A stretch of 64,000 bases of DNA. Origin: Labilithrix sp. Lineage in GTDB: Bacteria > Myxococcota_A > Polyangia > Polyangiales > Polyangiaceae. Below are positions 32,457 through 42,426 of the stretch, piece after piece. The DNA is taken from NCBI GenBank assembly GCA_019637155.1, contig JAHBWE010000015.1, positions 248,001-312,000 on the forward strand. The letters are read 5' to 3'. Below the pieces are notes generated by a model. It saw nothing but the letters and a program-made list of their open reading frames with translations. It did not search any database and was not told the DNA's origin. The translations under genes and the position numbers were made by a program. Positions within the stretch are counted from its first letter, which is position 1, and every line of letters begins with the position of its first letter.

Positions 32457-33788
32457 ATGGTGTACCGTGCCGGCGTGATCCAGCGGCCGAGCGCCATCCT
32501 CGCCTTGTTGACGGGGCTGAACCTCCTCAACTACCTCGACCGCCTCGTCCTGTCGGCGGTGTTGCCCAAGCTCATCGAGGAGCTCGGCCTCTCGCAGCTC
32601 CAGGGCGGGCTCCTCGCCACCGTCTTCATGGTCGGCTACCTCGCGACGTCGCCGATCTTCGGGATGCTCGGCGACCGCCTCCCGCGAAAGGGCCTCATCG
32701 CGATCGGCGTCCTCGTCTGGAGCGCGGCCACCGTCGCCTCGGGCCTCGCCGGCGGGCTGATGGCGCTCCTCGCCGCCCGCGCGCTCGTCGGCATCGGCGA
32801 GGCCAGCTACGCGACGCTCGCGCCCACGATCATCGACGACATCACGCCGGCGGAGCGGAAGGGCCGCGCGCTCGCCACGTTCTACCTCGCGACGCCGGTC
32901 GGCGGCGCGCTCGGGTACATCATCGGCGGCCAGGTGGCCCACCACTTCGGGTGGCGCGCGGCGTTCTGGGTCGCGGGCGGACCGGGCGTCCTCCTCGCGA
33001 TCGTGTGCCTCTTCATCCTGGAGCCCGCGCGCAAGCCGCGCGAGGACAAGCCGAACGTCGCGCGCGACTTCGTCACGCTCGCGAAGACGAAGCTCTATCG
33101 GCAGTGCGTCCTCGGCTACTGCGCCTACACCGCCGCGATCGGCGCGTTCTCGCACTGGGCCCCGCACTTCCTGGTCCGCCGCTACGGCCTCGGGCTCGAC
33201 ACGGCGAGCACGGTCTTCGGCGCGCTCATCGTCGTCTGCGGCGGCGGCAGCACGATCGTCGGCGGCCGATGGGCGGACCGCGTCGCGAAGGGCATCGCCG
33301 ATCGGCTCGCGCACGACACGAAGGACCCGGAGAAGCTCTATCGCGAGCAGGGCTACCGCGACGCGACGCCGGAGGAGATCGCGGAGCGCGTCGACCTCGC
33401 GCGCCGCGAGCGCGTCCGCGGGCTCCTCAAGATCTGCGGCGTCGGGAGCCTCGTCGGCGCGCCGCTCGCGGCGGGGGCCTTCCTCTCGCCGGCGCCCGCC
33501 GTGTTCTTCGCCGTCGTCGCGGTCGCGGTCATGTTCCTCTTCCTCTGCACCTCCCCCGTCAACGCCGTCATCCTCCAGGCCGTCCCGAGCCACCTCCGCG
33601 CGAGCGCGATGGCGCTGAGCATCCTCTCGATCCACGTCCTCGGCGACCTCTGGTCCCCTCCCCTCGTCGGCCTCCTCGCCGACAACATGCCGATCCAGCT
33701 CGCGATGATGACGCTGCCGCTCGCGATCGCAGCGAGCGCCGCGGTGTGGTGGCCGAAGCGAGACGCTGCACCGGCCCACAAATCATGA
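32457..33788 (+). CDS. MFS transporter, spinster-like
   Basis: 443 residues. The first helix carries LNLLNYLDRLVLSAVLPKL, typical of spinster-type MFS proteins. The loop motif GMLGDRLPRKGLI follows helix 2, and GIGEASYATLAPTIIDDI is the conserved helix-4/5 segment. About 12 hydrophobic segments can be traced to the end. A cytoplasmic loop after helix 6 is charged (EPARKPREDK), as in the family. The substrate cannot be inferred. The start could also be a GTG seven codons later (VIQRPSAI). Confidence 0.9.
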   Translation: MVYRAGVIQRPSAILALLTGLNLLNYLDRLVLSAVLPKLIEELGLSQLQGGLLATVFMVGYLATSPIFGMLGDRLPRKGLIAIGVLVWSAATVASGLAGGLMALLAARALVGIGEASYATLAPTIIDDITPAERKGRALATFYLATPVGGALGYIIGGQVAHHFGWRAAFWVAGGPGVLLAIVCLFILEPARKPREDKPNVARDFVTLAKTKLYRQCVLGYCAYTAAIGAFSHWAPHFLVRRYGLGLDTASTVFGALIVVCGGGSTIVGGRWADRVAKGIADRLAHDTKDPEKLYREQGYRDATPEEIAERVDLARRERVRGLLKICGVGSLVGAPLAAGAFLSPAPAVFFAVVAVAVMFLFLCTSPVNAVILQAVPSHLRASAMALSILSIHVLGDLWSPPLVGLLADNMPIQLAMMTLPLAIAASAAVWWPKRDAAPAHKS

Positions 33789-33887
33789 GGATCGCGACGA
33801 AAAATAGATGGCACCGCCCGTCGGAGCGCCGTTGACCGCACACACCCGGGTCGAGTACTGAGTCTTCCCGGCTTTTCTTACGCGGCG

Positions 33888-36569
33888 ATGGCATTTTTTC
33901 TCGAGAAGGCCCGGTGGTTTCTGCGCGGGCTCCTGCTCGCTGCGGCGCTCGGGTCCGCCGTCGCCTTCGTCTGGCTCGCGTCGATCCCGAGCGCGCTCGC
34001 GCAGGCGGCCGACGCTGGCGCCGGCGCAGCTCCGCGCGGCGACGCCGGAGCCCCCGCCCCGCGGGCGGCCCCCGACGCCGGCGCCGACGATCTCCTGCCG
34101 ACCATGGACGACGCCGACGCCGGACCGCCCCCGGCGGCGCCGCCGACGCACGCCGCGGGCCCCGTCATCAACATCCCGCCGAGCGAGGGCGAGAAGGCGG
34201 AGGGCACGCCGATCCTCCGGCTCGACATCAGCGGCAACCGCCGCGTCGCGAAGGAGGACATCATCACGTACCTCCGCGAGAAGCCGGGGCACCTCTTCAA
34301 GGTCGAGAACCTCGCGAACGACGTGCGCGCGCTCTGGGACTCCGGCTTCTTCGACGACGTCGAGGTCGACATGACGCGCGACGATCGCGGGCTCATCCTG
34401 CGCTTTCTCGTCCGCGAGCGCCCCAACATCAAGGCGATCGAGTTCGAGGGCAACAGCGAGCTCGAGGACGACAAGCTGCAGGAGGCGATCGAGCTCAAGG
34501 CGAACCAGATCCTGAGCGTCCCGTCCGTGCGCCGCAGCGTGCAGAAGATCAAGGACGCGTACGCGGAGAAGGGCTACTTCCTCGCCGACGTCGACAGCAT
34601 CGTCCAGCCGCAGCGCGACAACGAGGTCATCGTCAAGTTCAAGATCGCCGAGCACTCGCCGGTCACGGTGCGGCGCATCACCTTCGTCGGCAACCACAAC
34701 GTCCCCGAGGACGAGCTGCGGTCGATCATGCAGACCGGCCAGCAGAGCATCCTGTCGTTCGGCTCCGGCGGCTCGTACCGCCAGGACGTCTTCGAGCGCG
34801 ACGTGCTCATGCTGAACGCCCTCTATTACGACAAGGGCTACATGAACGTGCAGATCGGGACACCGCGCGTCATGCTGACGCCCGATCGCGAGGGGATCGA
34901 GATCACGCTCCTCGTCCACGAGGGCCCGCGCTTCAAGATCCGCCAGCTCCGCGTCTACGAGCGCGACGCCGACGGCCGCGAGATCGAGCCGCTCGGAGGT
35001 AGGAAGGCGCTCCGCCAGCTCGTGAAGGCGAAGAGCGGCGACTACTTCAACCGCGCCGAGCTCGTGAAGGACCTCGGCGCGGTGCGCACGCTCTACCGCG
35101 ACGCCGGGTACGCGACGGTGGAGGCGGAGCCCGAGTCCGAGCTCGACCCGGTGAAGCGCGAGGTCGACATCATCATCCCGATCCGGCGCGGCCCGCTCGT
35201 GCACGTCGAGCGCATCGAGGTGAAGGGGAACACGAAGACGAGGGACAAGGTCCTCCGTCGCGAGATGGAGATCGAGGAGGGCCAGCTCTTCTCGGAGACG
35301 AAGCTCGAGGAGTCGAAGCGCCGCTGCGTCGCGCTCGGCTACTTCGAGCGCGTCGACGTCTCGACCGAGCAAGGCTCTACCCCCGAGACGATCAACATCA
35401 ACTTCGAGGTCACCGAGCGCCCGACCGGCACGTTCCAGGTCGGCGCCGGCTTCTCGAGCATCGAGAACTTCATCGCGACGGCGCAGATCCAGCAGGCGAA
35501 CCTGTTCGGCAACGGCCAGTCGCTCGCGCTCCAGGCGCAGATCTCCGGCCTCCGCCAGCTCATCAGCATCCGCTTCTTCGAGCCTTACTTCCTCGACTCG
35601 GACTGGTCCTCCAGCGTCGAGCTCTACGACAACCTCCTCGTCTTCCCCGACTTCTCGCGCCGCACGCTCGGCGGCGCGCTCACGTTCGGCTACGCGCTCA
35701 TCCAGCCGTGGCTCCGCCTCGGCGTCACCGCGACGGTGCAGCACGACTCGGTCGACACCGCGAACGTGAACACGTTCTTCGGCTCGACCTCGGGCTTCAT
35801 CAGCGTCTTCCAGCGCCTGCCGCTCGCGAACCTCTTCAACTCGGGCCGCACGATCTCGCTCCGCCCCGCCCTCACCTACGACACGCGCAACAACCGCCTC
35901 TTCCCGTCGAGCGGCGTCTTCGTGCAGGCGTCGACCGAGCTCGCGAGCGCGTACCTCGGCTCGGAGATCCAGTTCCTCCGCAACGAGCTCATCGGCCGCT
36001 TCTACTACCCGCTCTTCGGGCAGGGCGAGCAGCCGGGCTCCGGGTTCATCCTGAAGATGAACAACAAGGTCGGCCTCATCACGAGCCCGCTCTCGAACGG
36101 CGTCCCGATCTTCGCGCGCTACTTCCTCGGCGGCATCCTCGACGTCCGCGGCTACCGCCTCCGCACGCTCGGCCCGCGCCTCCCGCTCAACGGCTCCCTC
36201 GACCCCAACGCGCCGCCGATCCCGAACGGCGCGAACATCGGCGGCAACCTCCAGTACTACTCGAACCTCGAGCTCGAGTTCCCGATCATCGACAAGGTCG
36301 GCATCCGCGGCGTCACGTTCATGGACGCCGGCAACACGTGGAACCTCGAGGACCAGTTCTGCCGGACCACGCCCGCCCCGCAGTTCTCCAACCTCGTGTC
36401 GCCGTGCTTCTCCGGCGCCTCGCTCACGAACCTCCGCCTCTCGAGCGGCGTCGGCATCCGCTGGTTCTCCCCCCTCGGCCCGCTCCGCTTCGAGTGGGGC
36501 TTCCCGCTCAACAAGCTCTCCTACGAAGAGTCGAGCGTCTTCGAGTTCACGATCGGAAACTTCTTCTGA
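33888..36569 (+). CDS. bamA: outer-membrane protein assembly factor BamA
   Basis: 893 residues. The signal region is at about 1-38 (FLRGLLLAAALGSAVAFVWL), then a Pro/Ala/Asp-rich linker to about 95. Five POTRA domains follow, starting with PILRLDISGNRRVAKEDIITYL. A 16-strand Omp85 barrel ends in an aromatic residue (SSVFEFTIGNFF). Signature segments include YFLGGILDVRGYR (the VRGF/Y motif of loop 6) and GIRWFSPLGPLRFEWGFPL. BamA folds and inserts beta-barrel proteins. The N-terminal disordered linker before POTRA1 is longer than in enterobacterial BamA. Confidence 0.95.
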   Translation: MAFFLEKARWFLRGLLLAAALGSAVAFVWLASIPSALAQAADAGAGAAPRGDAGAPAPRAAPDAGADDLLPTMDDADAGPPPAAPPTHAAGPVINIPPSEGEKAEGTPILRLDISGNRRVAKEDIITYLREKPGHLFKVENLANDVRALWDSGFFDDVEVDMTRDDRGLILRFLVRERPNIKAIEFEGNSELEDDKLQEAIELKANQILSVPSVRRSVQKIKDAYAEKGYFLADVDSIVQPQRDNEVIVKFKIAEHSPVTVRRITFVGNHNVPEDELRSIMQTGQQSILSFGSGGSYRQDVFERDVLMLNALYYDKGYMNVQIGTPRVMLTPDREGIEITLLVHEGPRFKIRQLRVYERDADGREIEPLGGRKALRQLVKAKSGDYFNRAELVKDLGAVRTLYRDAGYATVEAEPESELDPVKREVDIIIPIRRGPLVHVERIEVKGNTKTRDKVLRREMEIEEGQLFSETKLEESKRRCVALGYFERVDVSTEQGSTPETININFEVTERPTGTFQVGAGFSSIENFIATAQIQQANLFGNGQSLALQAQISGLRQLISIRFFEPYFLDSDWSSSVELYDNLLVFPDFSRRTLGGALTFGYALIQPWLRLGVTATVQHDSVDTANVNTFFGSTSGFISVFQRLPLANLFNSGRTISLRPALTYDTRNNRLFPSSGVFVQASTELASAYLGSEIQFLRNELIGRFYYPLFGQGEQPGSGFILKMNNKVGLITSPLSNGVPIFARYFLGGILDVRGYRLRTLGPRLPLNGSLDPNAPPIPNGANIGGNLQYYSNLELEFPIIDKVGIRGVTFMDAGNTWNLEDQFCRTTPAPQFSNLVSPCFSGASLTNLRLSSGVGIRWFSPLGPLRFEWGFPLNKLSYEESSVFEFTIGNFF

Positions 36570-37589
36570 TCAGCTCTGTTCTTCGCAGGGCGGGAGCAGG
36601 TCGGTGGCGCCGAAGAACTCCTCGACGAGGAGGGTCCACGTCGTGAGGTTCTCGGGCGTCGCGCAGCGGAACGGCGCCTCCGGAGGCTCGCCGCGGAGCG
36701 CGGCCTCGTGCTCGCGGAACCAGCGGAGCGCGACGTCGGCGGCGTACTCGCGGACGTCGTCGACGCGCTCGTCGAAGGCGTAGAACGTCCCGCCCTCGAC
36801 GCGCGTCTCGTCGGGCGCGTACGGCGCGAGGCACGCATCGTCGTTGCCGCACTGCGTGCGGATCGCCGCGTACGTATCGACGAGCGCGCGCACCGACCAG
36901 AAGCCGTGCCCTTGATCGTTGAGGTGGAAGAGCTCGTGGAAGAGCGTGGCGGCGACGCCGTCGCGCCCTTGGAAGAGCGGACCCTCGACGTTGTAGGCGA
37001 CGACGCCGTCGATCGCCCACGCCGACGGGAACGAGCGCGACTCCGTCTTGTAGAAGCGGAGCGCGTACGGCCGCGTGCGGAACATCATCGGCCGCGGCGC
37101 CTTGGCCGCGAGCGCCGCGAAGGTGTCCTCGACCGAGCGGAAGCTCTCCACCACCCACTCGAGGTGGCGCCGGTAAGGACCGACCGGCGGCGCCGGCGAG
37201 ATCGGCAGCTCCCCGAGGTGCCCCGCCTCGACGGTGGGGCTGGTCTCGACCCCGACGACGACGCCGGACCCGTCGAAGAGCGAGCGCGCGAGCTCGAGGC
37301 TCGCGGCGTCGTCGCCGTAGCGAAGCTCCAGCGCGCACGACGCGAACTCGATCGTGTCACGCGCGCTGCACTCGGCCCGGCACCGCTCGACGTCGTCGGC
37401 GCAGAGCGCATCGAACGCGACCGCGCGCGGCGGCGTATCGAACACCGGCGAGAACGGCGTCCACGGCGTCGGCCGGAAGTCGAACCGCGGATCGTCGACC
37501 GGCCGCTCGCTCGCAGGCGCGCTCGGCCGAGAGCGCGTACAGGCAGAGAGCACGACGAAGATGGCAAGCGTCAGGAATCCGAGTCGCAA
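36570..37589 (-). CDS. lipoprotein with HExxH metallopeptidase-like motif
   Basis: 339 residues from a TTG at 37589 with GGCAGG just upstream; no ATG or GTG fits the signal peptide, so TTG is the best start. The signal LGFLTLAIFVVLSAC has a good lipobox. After a Pro-rich linker the protein has YGDDAASLELARSLFDG. Near the middle is AATLFHELFHLNDQ, an HExxH zinc-peptidase motif, with RVDDVREYAADVALRWF downstream supplying acidic residues. It may be a secreted zinc protease, but no family match is certain. It converges on bamA with no gap and is divergent from the gene at 37680. Confidence 0.75.
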   Translation of the reverse strand: MRLGFLTLAIFVVLSACTRSRPSAPASERPVDDPRFDFRPTPWTPFSPVFDTPPRAVAFDALCADDVERCRAECSARDTIEFASCALELRYGDDAASLELARSLFDGSGVVVGVETSPTVEAGHLGELPISPAPPVGPYRRHLEWVVESFRSVEDTFAALAAKAPRPMMFRTRPYALRFYKTESRSFPSAWAIDGVVAYNVEGPLFQGRDGVAATLFHELFHLNDQGHGFWSVRALVDTYAAIRTQCGNDDACLAPYAPDETRVEGGTFYAFDERVDDVREYAADVALRWFREHEAALRGEPPEAPFRCATPENLTTWTLLVEEFFGATDLLPPCEEQS

Positions 37590-37648
37590 GACCTGCCCAA
37601 GAGAATACGCGATCGATGTCGCAGCGCACCGGACATTGGTATCGTGGG

Positions 37649-37664
37649 CAGGAGTGACCTCCTG
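37649..37664. promoter_or_regulatory. inverted repeat upstream of a lipoprotein gene
   Basis: CAGGAG-tgac-CTCCTG is a perfect 6-bp inverted repeat about 16 bp before the ATG at 37680, in the 90-bp gap between divergent lipoprotein genes. It contains AGGAG and its complement, so as RNA it could hide a ribosome-binding site, or it may be an operator. This is weak evidence. Confidence 0.28.
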
Positions 37665-37679
37665 CTGCTCGCCGTGACG

Positions 37680-38591
37680 ATGGAGATGCGTCGTTTCTTC
37701 TTCGCGCTGGCGTTCGTCGCGTGCAGCTCTGCGGAGCAGCCGTCCTCGCCTGCCCCGAGCGCGGCGACCTCGACGGACGGTGGCGCGACCGGCGCGTGTC
37801 CGCGCGCGGGTGCGCCGGCGCCGATCGCGCCGATCGCGGCCGGCGAGGTCGACGAGGCGTCCGGGATCGCCGCGAGCGCGCTCAACGAAGGCGCGTATTG
37901 GGTCCACAACGACTCCGGCGACGCGGCGCGGGCGTTCGCGGTGTCGAGCACGGGTGCGCTCCTCGCGACGTTGACGTTCGACGCCGCCGAGCCCGCGGAC
38001 ATCGAGGACATGGCGATCGAGGACGGGCCGGGCGGGTCGTTCCTCTACTTCGGAGACATCGGCGACAACGCCGTCGCTCGTCCGGCGCTGACGATCCATC
38101 GCGTCGCGGAGCCTCGACTGAGCGGCACCGCTCCCGTCACGCTCGACGCGACGTCCGAGAAGATGACCGTGACGTACGGCGACGCCCCGCACGACGCGGA
38201 GACGCTGCTCTTCGATCCGATCACGAAGGACCTCCTCATCGTCACGAAGGTCCTGTTCGGGCGGGCGCACGTCCATCGCGTGGGGCCGTTCGTCGCCGGC
38301 ACGACCGCGACGACGACGCGGATCGCGAGCATCCCTGCCGCGCTCGCGACCGGCGGCGCGATCTCGCGGGACGGGCGGCTCGTCGCGGTGCGTGGCTACG
38401 GGACGACGGCGTCGCTCTGGGTGCGCGCGCCCGGCGAGGACCTCGCGACGGCGCTCGCGCGCCCGCCGTGCAGCGTCCCGGTCGCGACCGAGGCGCAAGG
38501 CGAGGCGTTCGCGTTCCTGCCGGACGGCGGGGGCTACGTCACCGTCAGCGAGGGCGCCGGCGCGGCGCTGAATCTCGCCCGCTTCGAGTGA
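37680..38591 (+). CDS. lipoprotein, beta-propeller-like
   Basis: 303 residues from the ATG at 37680 (ATG 37686 is also possible). Lipobox FVACSS is followed by a Ser/Ala/Asp linker. The body contains EASGIAASALNEGAYWVHNDSGD and VEDIEDMAIEDGPGG-like acidic strands (here ADIEDMAIEDGPGGSFLYFGDIGDN), then repeats of hydrophobic strands ending YVTVSEGAGAALNLARFE. This pattern of short acidic loops occurs in SdiA/SMP30-like or esterase-like propellers of surface lipoproteins. No catalytic residues are claimed. It is 48 bp before gyrA on the same strand. Confidence 0.75.
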   Translation: MEMRRFFFALAFVACSSAEQPSSPAPSAATSTDGGATGACPRAGAPAPIAPIAAGEVDEASGIAASALNEGAYWVHNDSGDAARAFAVSSTGALLATLTFDAAEPADIEDMAIEDGPGGSFLYFGDIGDNAVARPALTIHRVAEPRLSGTAPVTLDATSEKMTVTYGDAPHDAETLLFDPITKDLLIVTKVLFGRAHVHRVGPFVAGTTATTTRIASIPAALATGGAISRDGRLVAVRGYGTTASLWVRAPGEDLATALARPPCSVPVATEAQGEAFAFLPDGGGYVTVSEGAGAALNLARFE

Positions 38592-38639
38592 CGCGACGCT
38601 TCCCGCCGCGCCGCGTCCGGTCTAGACGTTCCGTCCCAG

Positions 38640-41327
38640 ATGTCGAACGTGAATCCGCCGATTCCGCCCGGGAATACGCCGCCCGCACCGCCGAGCTCGA
38701 ACGGTCAGAAGGTCCCCATCTCGATCCAGGACGAGATGCGGACGAGCTACCTCGACTACGCGATGAGCGTCATCGTCGGGCGCGCGATCCCGGACGCCCG
38801 CGACGGCCTGAAGCCGGTCCATCGCCGCATCCTCTACGCCGCCTACGAGGCCGGCCTCGTCCCGACATCGCCGTACCGGAAGAGCGCCACCATCGTCGGT
38901 GACGTGCTCGGCAAGTACCACCCCCACGGCGACTCCTCGGTCTACGACGCGATGGTGCGCCTCGCGCAGCCGTTCTCGATGCGGTACCTCCTCATCGACG
39001 GCCAAGGCAACTACGGCTCCGTCGACGGCGATCCCGCCGCCGCCTACCGCTACACCGAGGCGCGCCTCTCGCGCATCGCGCTCGAGCTCCTCACCGACAT
39101 CGACAAGGAGTGCGTCGACTGGAACCCGAACTTCGACGACTCGAAGGTCGAGCCCACCGTCCTCCCGTCCCGGATCCCGAACCTCCTCGTCAACGGCTCC
39201 GGCGGCATCGCGGTCGGCATGGCGACGAACATCCCGCCCCACAACCTCGGCGAGGTCATCGACGCGACGGTGCACCTCGTCCGCAACCCGCAGTGCCCGA
39301 TCGACGACCTGATGCGGTTCGTCCCCGGCCCCGACTTCCCGACCGGCGGCCTCATCTTCGGCCGCGGCGGCATCGAGGCGGCGCAGCGCACCGGGCGCGG
39401 CAACATCATCATGCGCGCGCGCATGGAGGTGGAGAAGGCGCCGGGCACGAAGGACAAGGAGCAGATCGTCGTCACGGAGATCCCGTATCAGGCGAACAAG
39501 GCGAAGATCCACGCGCGCATCGGCGAGCTGATGCGGGAGAAGAAGATCGAGGGCATCAGCGAGGCGCGCGACGAGTCCGATCGCGACGGCATGCGCCTCG
39601 TCATCGAGCTGAAGAAGGACGTCGCCCCGCAGATCGTCATCAACCAGCTCTATCGCCTGACCGAGCTCCAGTCCTCGTTCGGCGTCATCAACCTCTCCAT
39701 CGTCCGCGGCCGCCCCGCGGTCATGAACCTGAAGGAGTCGCTCGAGGTCTTCGTCGAGCACCGCCGCGACGTCGTCACGCGCCGCACGCGCTACGAGCTC
39801 CGCGTCGCGGAGGCGTCGCGCGAGATCGTCGAGGGCCTCGGCATGGCCACGACCGAGGTCGACCTCGTCGTGAAGACGATCCGCGCCTCGCGCGACACCG
39901 AGACCGCGCGCGTCGAGCTCATGAAGCTCCCGCTCAAGGGCCTCGAGGCGTTCGTCCGCCGCGCCGGCCGCCCCGACGCCGAGATCGAGGCGGCGAAGGC
40001 GAAGGGCGACTACTTCCTCTCCGAGCGTCAGGCGAAGGCGATCCTCGACATGCGCCTCGCGAAGCTGACCGGCCTCGAGCAGGAGAAGCTCGCGGCGGAG
40101 TACGGCGAGCTCTGCAACGAGATCGCGCGCCTCCGCAACATCCTCGCGAACGAAGGCGTCCTCATGGACGTCATCGTGATGGAGCTCGAGGAGGTGAAGA
40201 GCAAGTACGCCGACAAGCGGCGCACCGAGATCGTCGCCAACGACGCCGAGATCGCGGACGAGGACCTGATCCAGGAAGAGGACATGGTCGTCACGATCTC
40301 GCACGCGGGGTACGTGAAGCGCACGCACCCGTCCGCGTACCGCGCGCAGAAGCGCGGCGGGAAGGGCAAGATCGGGATGGAGGCGCGGGAGGAGGACTGG
40401 GTGACCCAGCTCTTCGTCGCGTCGACCCACGCCTACGTCTTCTTCTTCTCCGACCGCGGCAAGGTCTACGTGAAGAAGGTCTACGAGATCCCGATCGCGC
40501 CGCGCACCGCGAAGGGGCGCGCGATCGTGAACTTCGTCGGCATGGAGCCGGGCGAGAAGGTCACCGCCATCGTCGAGGTCCCGAAGATCGAGGCGGGCAA
40601 GTACATCGTCACGATCTCGAAGCGCGGCCAGATCAAGAAGACCGAGGTCACCGACTACGAGAACTTCCGCCAGAAGGGCATCATCGGCGTGAAGATCGAG
40701 GACGGCGACCACCTCCTCGCGGCGGTCCTCACCGACGGGACGCGCGAGTTCCTCATCGCGACGAAGCAGGGGCAGTCGATCCGCTTCGCGGAGGATCAGG
40801 TCCGCGCGATGGGCCGCGGCACGGTCGGCGTGAAGGCGATCGACGTCGGCGACGACGACGAGGTCGTCGGCATGGCGGTCACCGATCCCGAGCGCCAGCA
40901 CGTCCTCGCGGTCTGCGAGAAGGGCTACGGCAAGCGCACGCTCCTCGAGGAGTTCCGCCAGCAGAACCGCGGCGGCAAGGGCATCATCCTCATCGACGCG
41001 AGCGACCGCAACGGCCCCGTCGTCGACGTGAAGTTCGTGAAGGACGGCGACGAGGTCATGCTCATCACCGACAAGGGCCAGACCATCCGCACCACCGTCG
41101 CGGAGATCCGCGAGACGGGCCGCAGCGCGCAGGGCGTGAAGATCATGAGCGTCGAGGACGACGAGCGCGTCGTGGCGGTGGAGCGCCTCGCCGAGTCGAG
41201 CGCCGACGAGGTCACCGGCGGCCCGAGCGAGCCCCCCGCCGCGGGCGAGGCCACGCCGAGCATGACGCCTCCCCCCGACGCCGACGGCAGCGGCGGCGAG
41301 GGCGGCTCGAACGGCAGCCTGAATTAG
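38640..41327 (+). CDS. gyrA: DNA gyrase subunit A
   Basis: 895 residues. The breakage-reunion domain starts with SIQDEMRTSYLDYAMSVI. The catalytic Tyr138 is in the AYRYTEARL segment. The quinolone region HPHGDSSVYD carries Ser99 and Asp103, the sensitive-type residues. The C-terminal pinwheel has the full gyrase box QKRGGKG, which supports gyrase over ParC. The last ~40 residues are a disordered Pro/Gly/Ser/Glu tail. It introduces negative supercoils with GyrB, which is not in the window. It is convergent with the zinc-ribbon gene (4-bp overlap). Confidence 0.95.
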   Translation: MSNVNPPIPPGNTPPAPPSSNGQKVPISIQDEMRTSYLDYAMSVIVGRAIPDARDGLKPVHRRILYAAYEAGLVPTSPYRKSATIVGDVLGKYHPHGDSSVYDAMVRLAQPFSMRYLLIDGQGNYGSVDGDPAAAYRYTEARLSRIALELLTDIDKECVDWNPNFDDSKVEPTVLPSRIPNLLVNGSGGIAVGMATNIPPHNLGEVIDATVHLVRNPQCPIDDLMRFVPGPDFPTGGLIFGRGGIEAAQRTGRGNIIMRARMEVEKAPGTKDKEQIVVTEIPYQANKAKIHARIGELMREKKIEGISEARDESDRDGMRLVIELKKDVAPQIVINQLYRLTELQSSFGVINLSIVRGRPAVMNLKESLEVFVEHRRDVVTRRTRYELRVAEASREIVEGLGMATTEVDLVVKTIRASRDTETARVELMKLPLKGLEAFVRRAGRPDAEIEAAKAKGDYFLSERQAKAILDMRLAKLTGLEQEKLAAEYGELCNEIARLRNILANEGVLMDVIVMELEEVKSKYADKRRTEIVANDAEIADEDLIQEEDMVVTISHAGYVKRTHPSAYRAQKRGGKGKIGMEAREEDWVTQLFVASTHAYVFFFSDRGKVYVKKVYEIPIAPRTAKGRAIVNFVGMEPGEKVTAIVEVPKIEAGKYIVTISKRGQIKKTEVTDYENFRQKGIIGVKIEDGDHLLAAVLTDGTREFLIATKQGQSIRFAEDQVRAMGRGTVGVKAIDVGDDDEVVGMAVTDPERQHVLAVCEKGYGKRTLLEEFRQQNRGGKGIILIDASDRNGPVVDVKFVKDGDEVMLITDKGQTIRTTVAEIRETGRSAQGVKIMSVEDDERVVAVERLAESSADEVTGGPSEPPAAGEATPSMTPPPDADGSGGEGGSNGSLN

Positions 41328-41881
41328 CCGGAGTCTTGCGGGTTCCACCAGCCCGCGGCGCCGCAGGCGGGGCACGCGAGCACTTGCTCGAAGCTCACCG
41401 CGGCGCACGCCCGGCAGGTCTTCCGGCCGAGCGGCGGCGTCGCGGTCGGCGCCTCCGCCGGCGGCAGGACGACCTCGCATCGCGCGCGGACGCGAAACGG
41501 GATCAGCGTCTCGGTGTCGGTCCCGAGGACCGCGCGATAGGCGCTCCCTTGCGCCTCGACCTCGATCGCGCCGTCCTCGAGCGGCCCGAACGCGAGCTCG
41601 AGCGCGGTGACGTTCTCGAAGTGGGGACCCCAGTAGACGTTCTGATCATGGTCGTCGTCCGCGACCGGGTCGCGCACGCGGAGCCGCGTGCCGGCGAGCT
41701 CGGTCCAGTCCGCGACGTCGAGGCGGAGGCGCATCAGCTCGAGCTTCGGCGAGTCCGCGTCCTCCTCGATCGGCTCGGTGTCGATGACGAGCGCCATCTC
41801 CCACCGCTCGCCCGGCCCTTCGCGCCGGAAGCCGATCCGCGCGCTCGCGCACGGGAACCGATCGCCGTCGATCTCGAACAC
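41324..41881 (-). CDS. hypothetical protein with C-terminal zinc ribbon
   Basis: 185 residues from the GTG at 41881; longer readings run into the divergent gene and are shadow. The N-terminal part (VFEIDGDRFPCASARIGF and ALVIDTEPIEEDADSPKLELM) is beta-rich. The C-terminal end has CRACAAVSFEQVLACPACG, a two-CxxC zinc ribbon. It looks like a nucleic-acid- or protein-binding accessory, but no family is recognised. Its end overlaps the gyrA stop region by four bases, tail to tail. Confidence 0.72.
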   Translation of the reverse strand: MFEIDGDRFPCASARIGFRREGPGERWEMALVIDTEPIEEDADSPKLELMRLRLDVADWTELAGTRLRVRDPVADDDHDQNVYWGPHFENVTALELAFGPLEDGAIEVEAQGSAYRAVLGTDTETLIPFRVRARCEVVLPPAEAPTATPPLGRKTCRACAAVSFEQVLACPACGAAGWWNPQDSG

Positions 41882-41944
41882 CGGCGGAAGGTAGCTCGCC
41901 TGACGAGCCCGGTGGAGCCGTCGTTCGCGCCGGTCTATCCTCGC

Positions 41945-42418
41945 GTGGTGCCGAACGACCGCTCGCATTCGCTCCGCGTGCTCGCGAGCCTGAAGCCGGC
42001 GCAGGTCTTCCTCGACGCCTACACGACCACGCGGCTCCCCCAGGACCTCTCCCTCTTCTTCCGCGCGCCCGAGTACTTCTGGTCGTTGACCCCGCCCGAC
42101 GACTTCACGCTCGTCGCGCTCCTCGACGACGGCGGCGACGAGGTGGTGACGTTCTACGACCCCGCCACGCGCGCGATCGTGACGAAGGACCTGCAGGACT
42201 TCGAGAACGACTTCGACCGATTCGCGAGCTGGAACCAGTTCGTCGGCGCGCTCATGCTCAGGATCGCCGAGGGGAGCGTCGCGAGCGCCAACGCCCCACG
42301 CATCGCCACCCTCCTCGGCTTCCCCCACCTCGACCGCCTCCTCGCTTTCGCTCGAAGCTCGAACAACGACCCCGCCACCTACGACACCGAACGCCGCCTC
42401 TTCCTCGCAACCCTCTAA
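41945..42418 (+). CDS. hypothetical protein
   Basis: 157 residues from the GTG at 41945 (a second GTG at 41948 is equivalent). The protein is acidic and aromatic, with DLSLFFRAPEYFWSLTPPDDFTLVALLDDGG and a helical C-terminus. A resemblance to SMI1/SUKH-type domains is possible but cannot be claimed from pattern alone. It is divergent from the zinc-ribbon gene and ends directly before dispersed-repeat copy 3. Confidence 0.6.
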   Translation: MVPNDRSHSLRVLASLKPAQVFLDAYTTTRLPQDLSLFFRAPEYFWSLTPPDDFTLVALLDDGGDEVVTFYDPATRAIVTKDLQDFENDFDRFASWNQFVGALMLRIAEGSVASANAPRIATLLGFPHLDRLLAFARSSNNDPATYDTERRLFLATL

Positions 42419-42426
42419 CGACGAGA

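Noticed and set aside
33832..33861. bamA promoter (TTGACC with TACTGA)
   Set aside because: The -35 is good but the -10 matches the consensus at too few positions to support a call.
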